DNA of 64,000 nucleotides, taken from Echinometra lucunter (lineage: Eukaryota; Echinodermata; Echinoidea; Camarodonta; Echinometridae). Both the position numbers and the translations under genes were made by a program. The stretch covers positions 16,245,757 to 16,309,756 of the forward strand of contig CM057154.1 of the NCBI GenBank assembly GCA_029962745.1, read 5' to 3'. The notes under the pieces are model-generated. The model was not told where the DNA came from, did no database searches, and was given only the letters and a program-made list of their open reading frames with translations. Shown here piece by piece: positions 35,306 through 64,000 of this stretch (positions are counted from its first letter, which is position 1; every line of letters begins with the position of its first letter).

Positions 35306-64000
<28,695 letters not shown>

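Overview
This is a metazoan genomic window. It has intron-rich genes with GT-AG introns, no operons, and more transposon debris than coding sequence. Deduced proteins look like deuterostome orthologues. The marine-invertebrate style of repeats (tRNA-derived SINEs, hAT-like and hairpin MITEs, long poly-G/C runs, repeated ACATGT words) suggests an echinoderm, probably a sea urchin. That assignment is inference, since nothing here is a species marker.

Four protein genes can be reconstructed exon by exon with the reading phase conserved at every junction. (1) Minus strand, 9079 to 977 and on past the left edge: a cyclic nucleotide-gated (CNG) cation channel subunit, 8 exons and 494 codons in view. 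(2) Plus strand, 15468-16622: TRIAP1/Mdm35, 2 coding exons, 77 aa, complete. (3) Minus strand, 27073 to 24258: MUL1/MAPL, the mitochondrial outer-membrane RING E3, 3 exons, 343 aa, complete. (4) Plus strand, 35306 to past the right edge: TRIM37 (RING, B-box, coiled coil, MATH), 17 exons and 688 codons in view, with a 9.3-kb first intron.

Layout: 1-9079 CNG gene and its introns; 9.1-15.5 kb nested DNA transposons; 15.5-16.6 kb TRIAP1; 16.6-24.3 kb MITEs and tandem repeats between the convergent TRIAP1 and MUL1; 24.3-27.1 kb MUL1; 27.1-35.3 kb a 2.1-kb hAT-like element and a 187-bp triplication between the divergent MUL1 and TRIM37; 35.3-64 kb TRIM37, whose introns hold a THAP-domain relic, a LINE reverse-transcriptase fragment and many hairpin elements. 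TRIAP1 and MUL1 both act at mitochondria; otherwise the neighbours have no evident shared function.

I see no convincing new multi-gene system. The most interesting local structures are a tandem array of copied exon end, splice donor and microsatellite after TRIM37 exon 6, a decayed ghost of TRIM37 exon 8, several non-autonomous transposons with intact target-site duplications, and a class of palindromic elements built from short tandem units.
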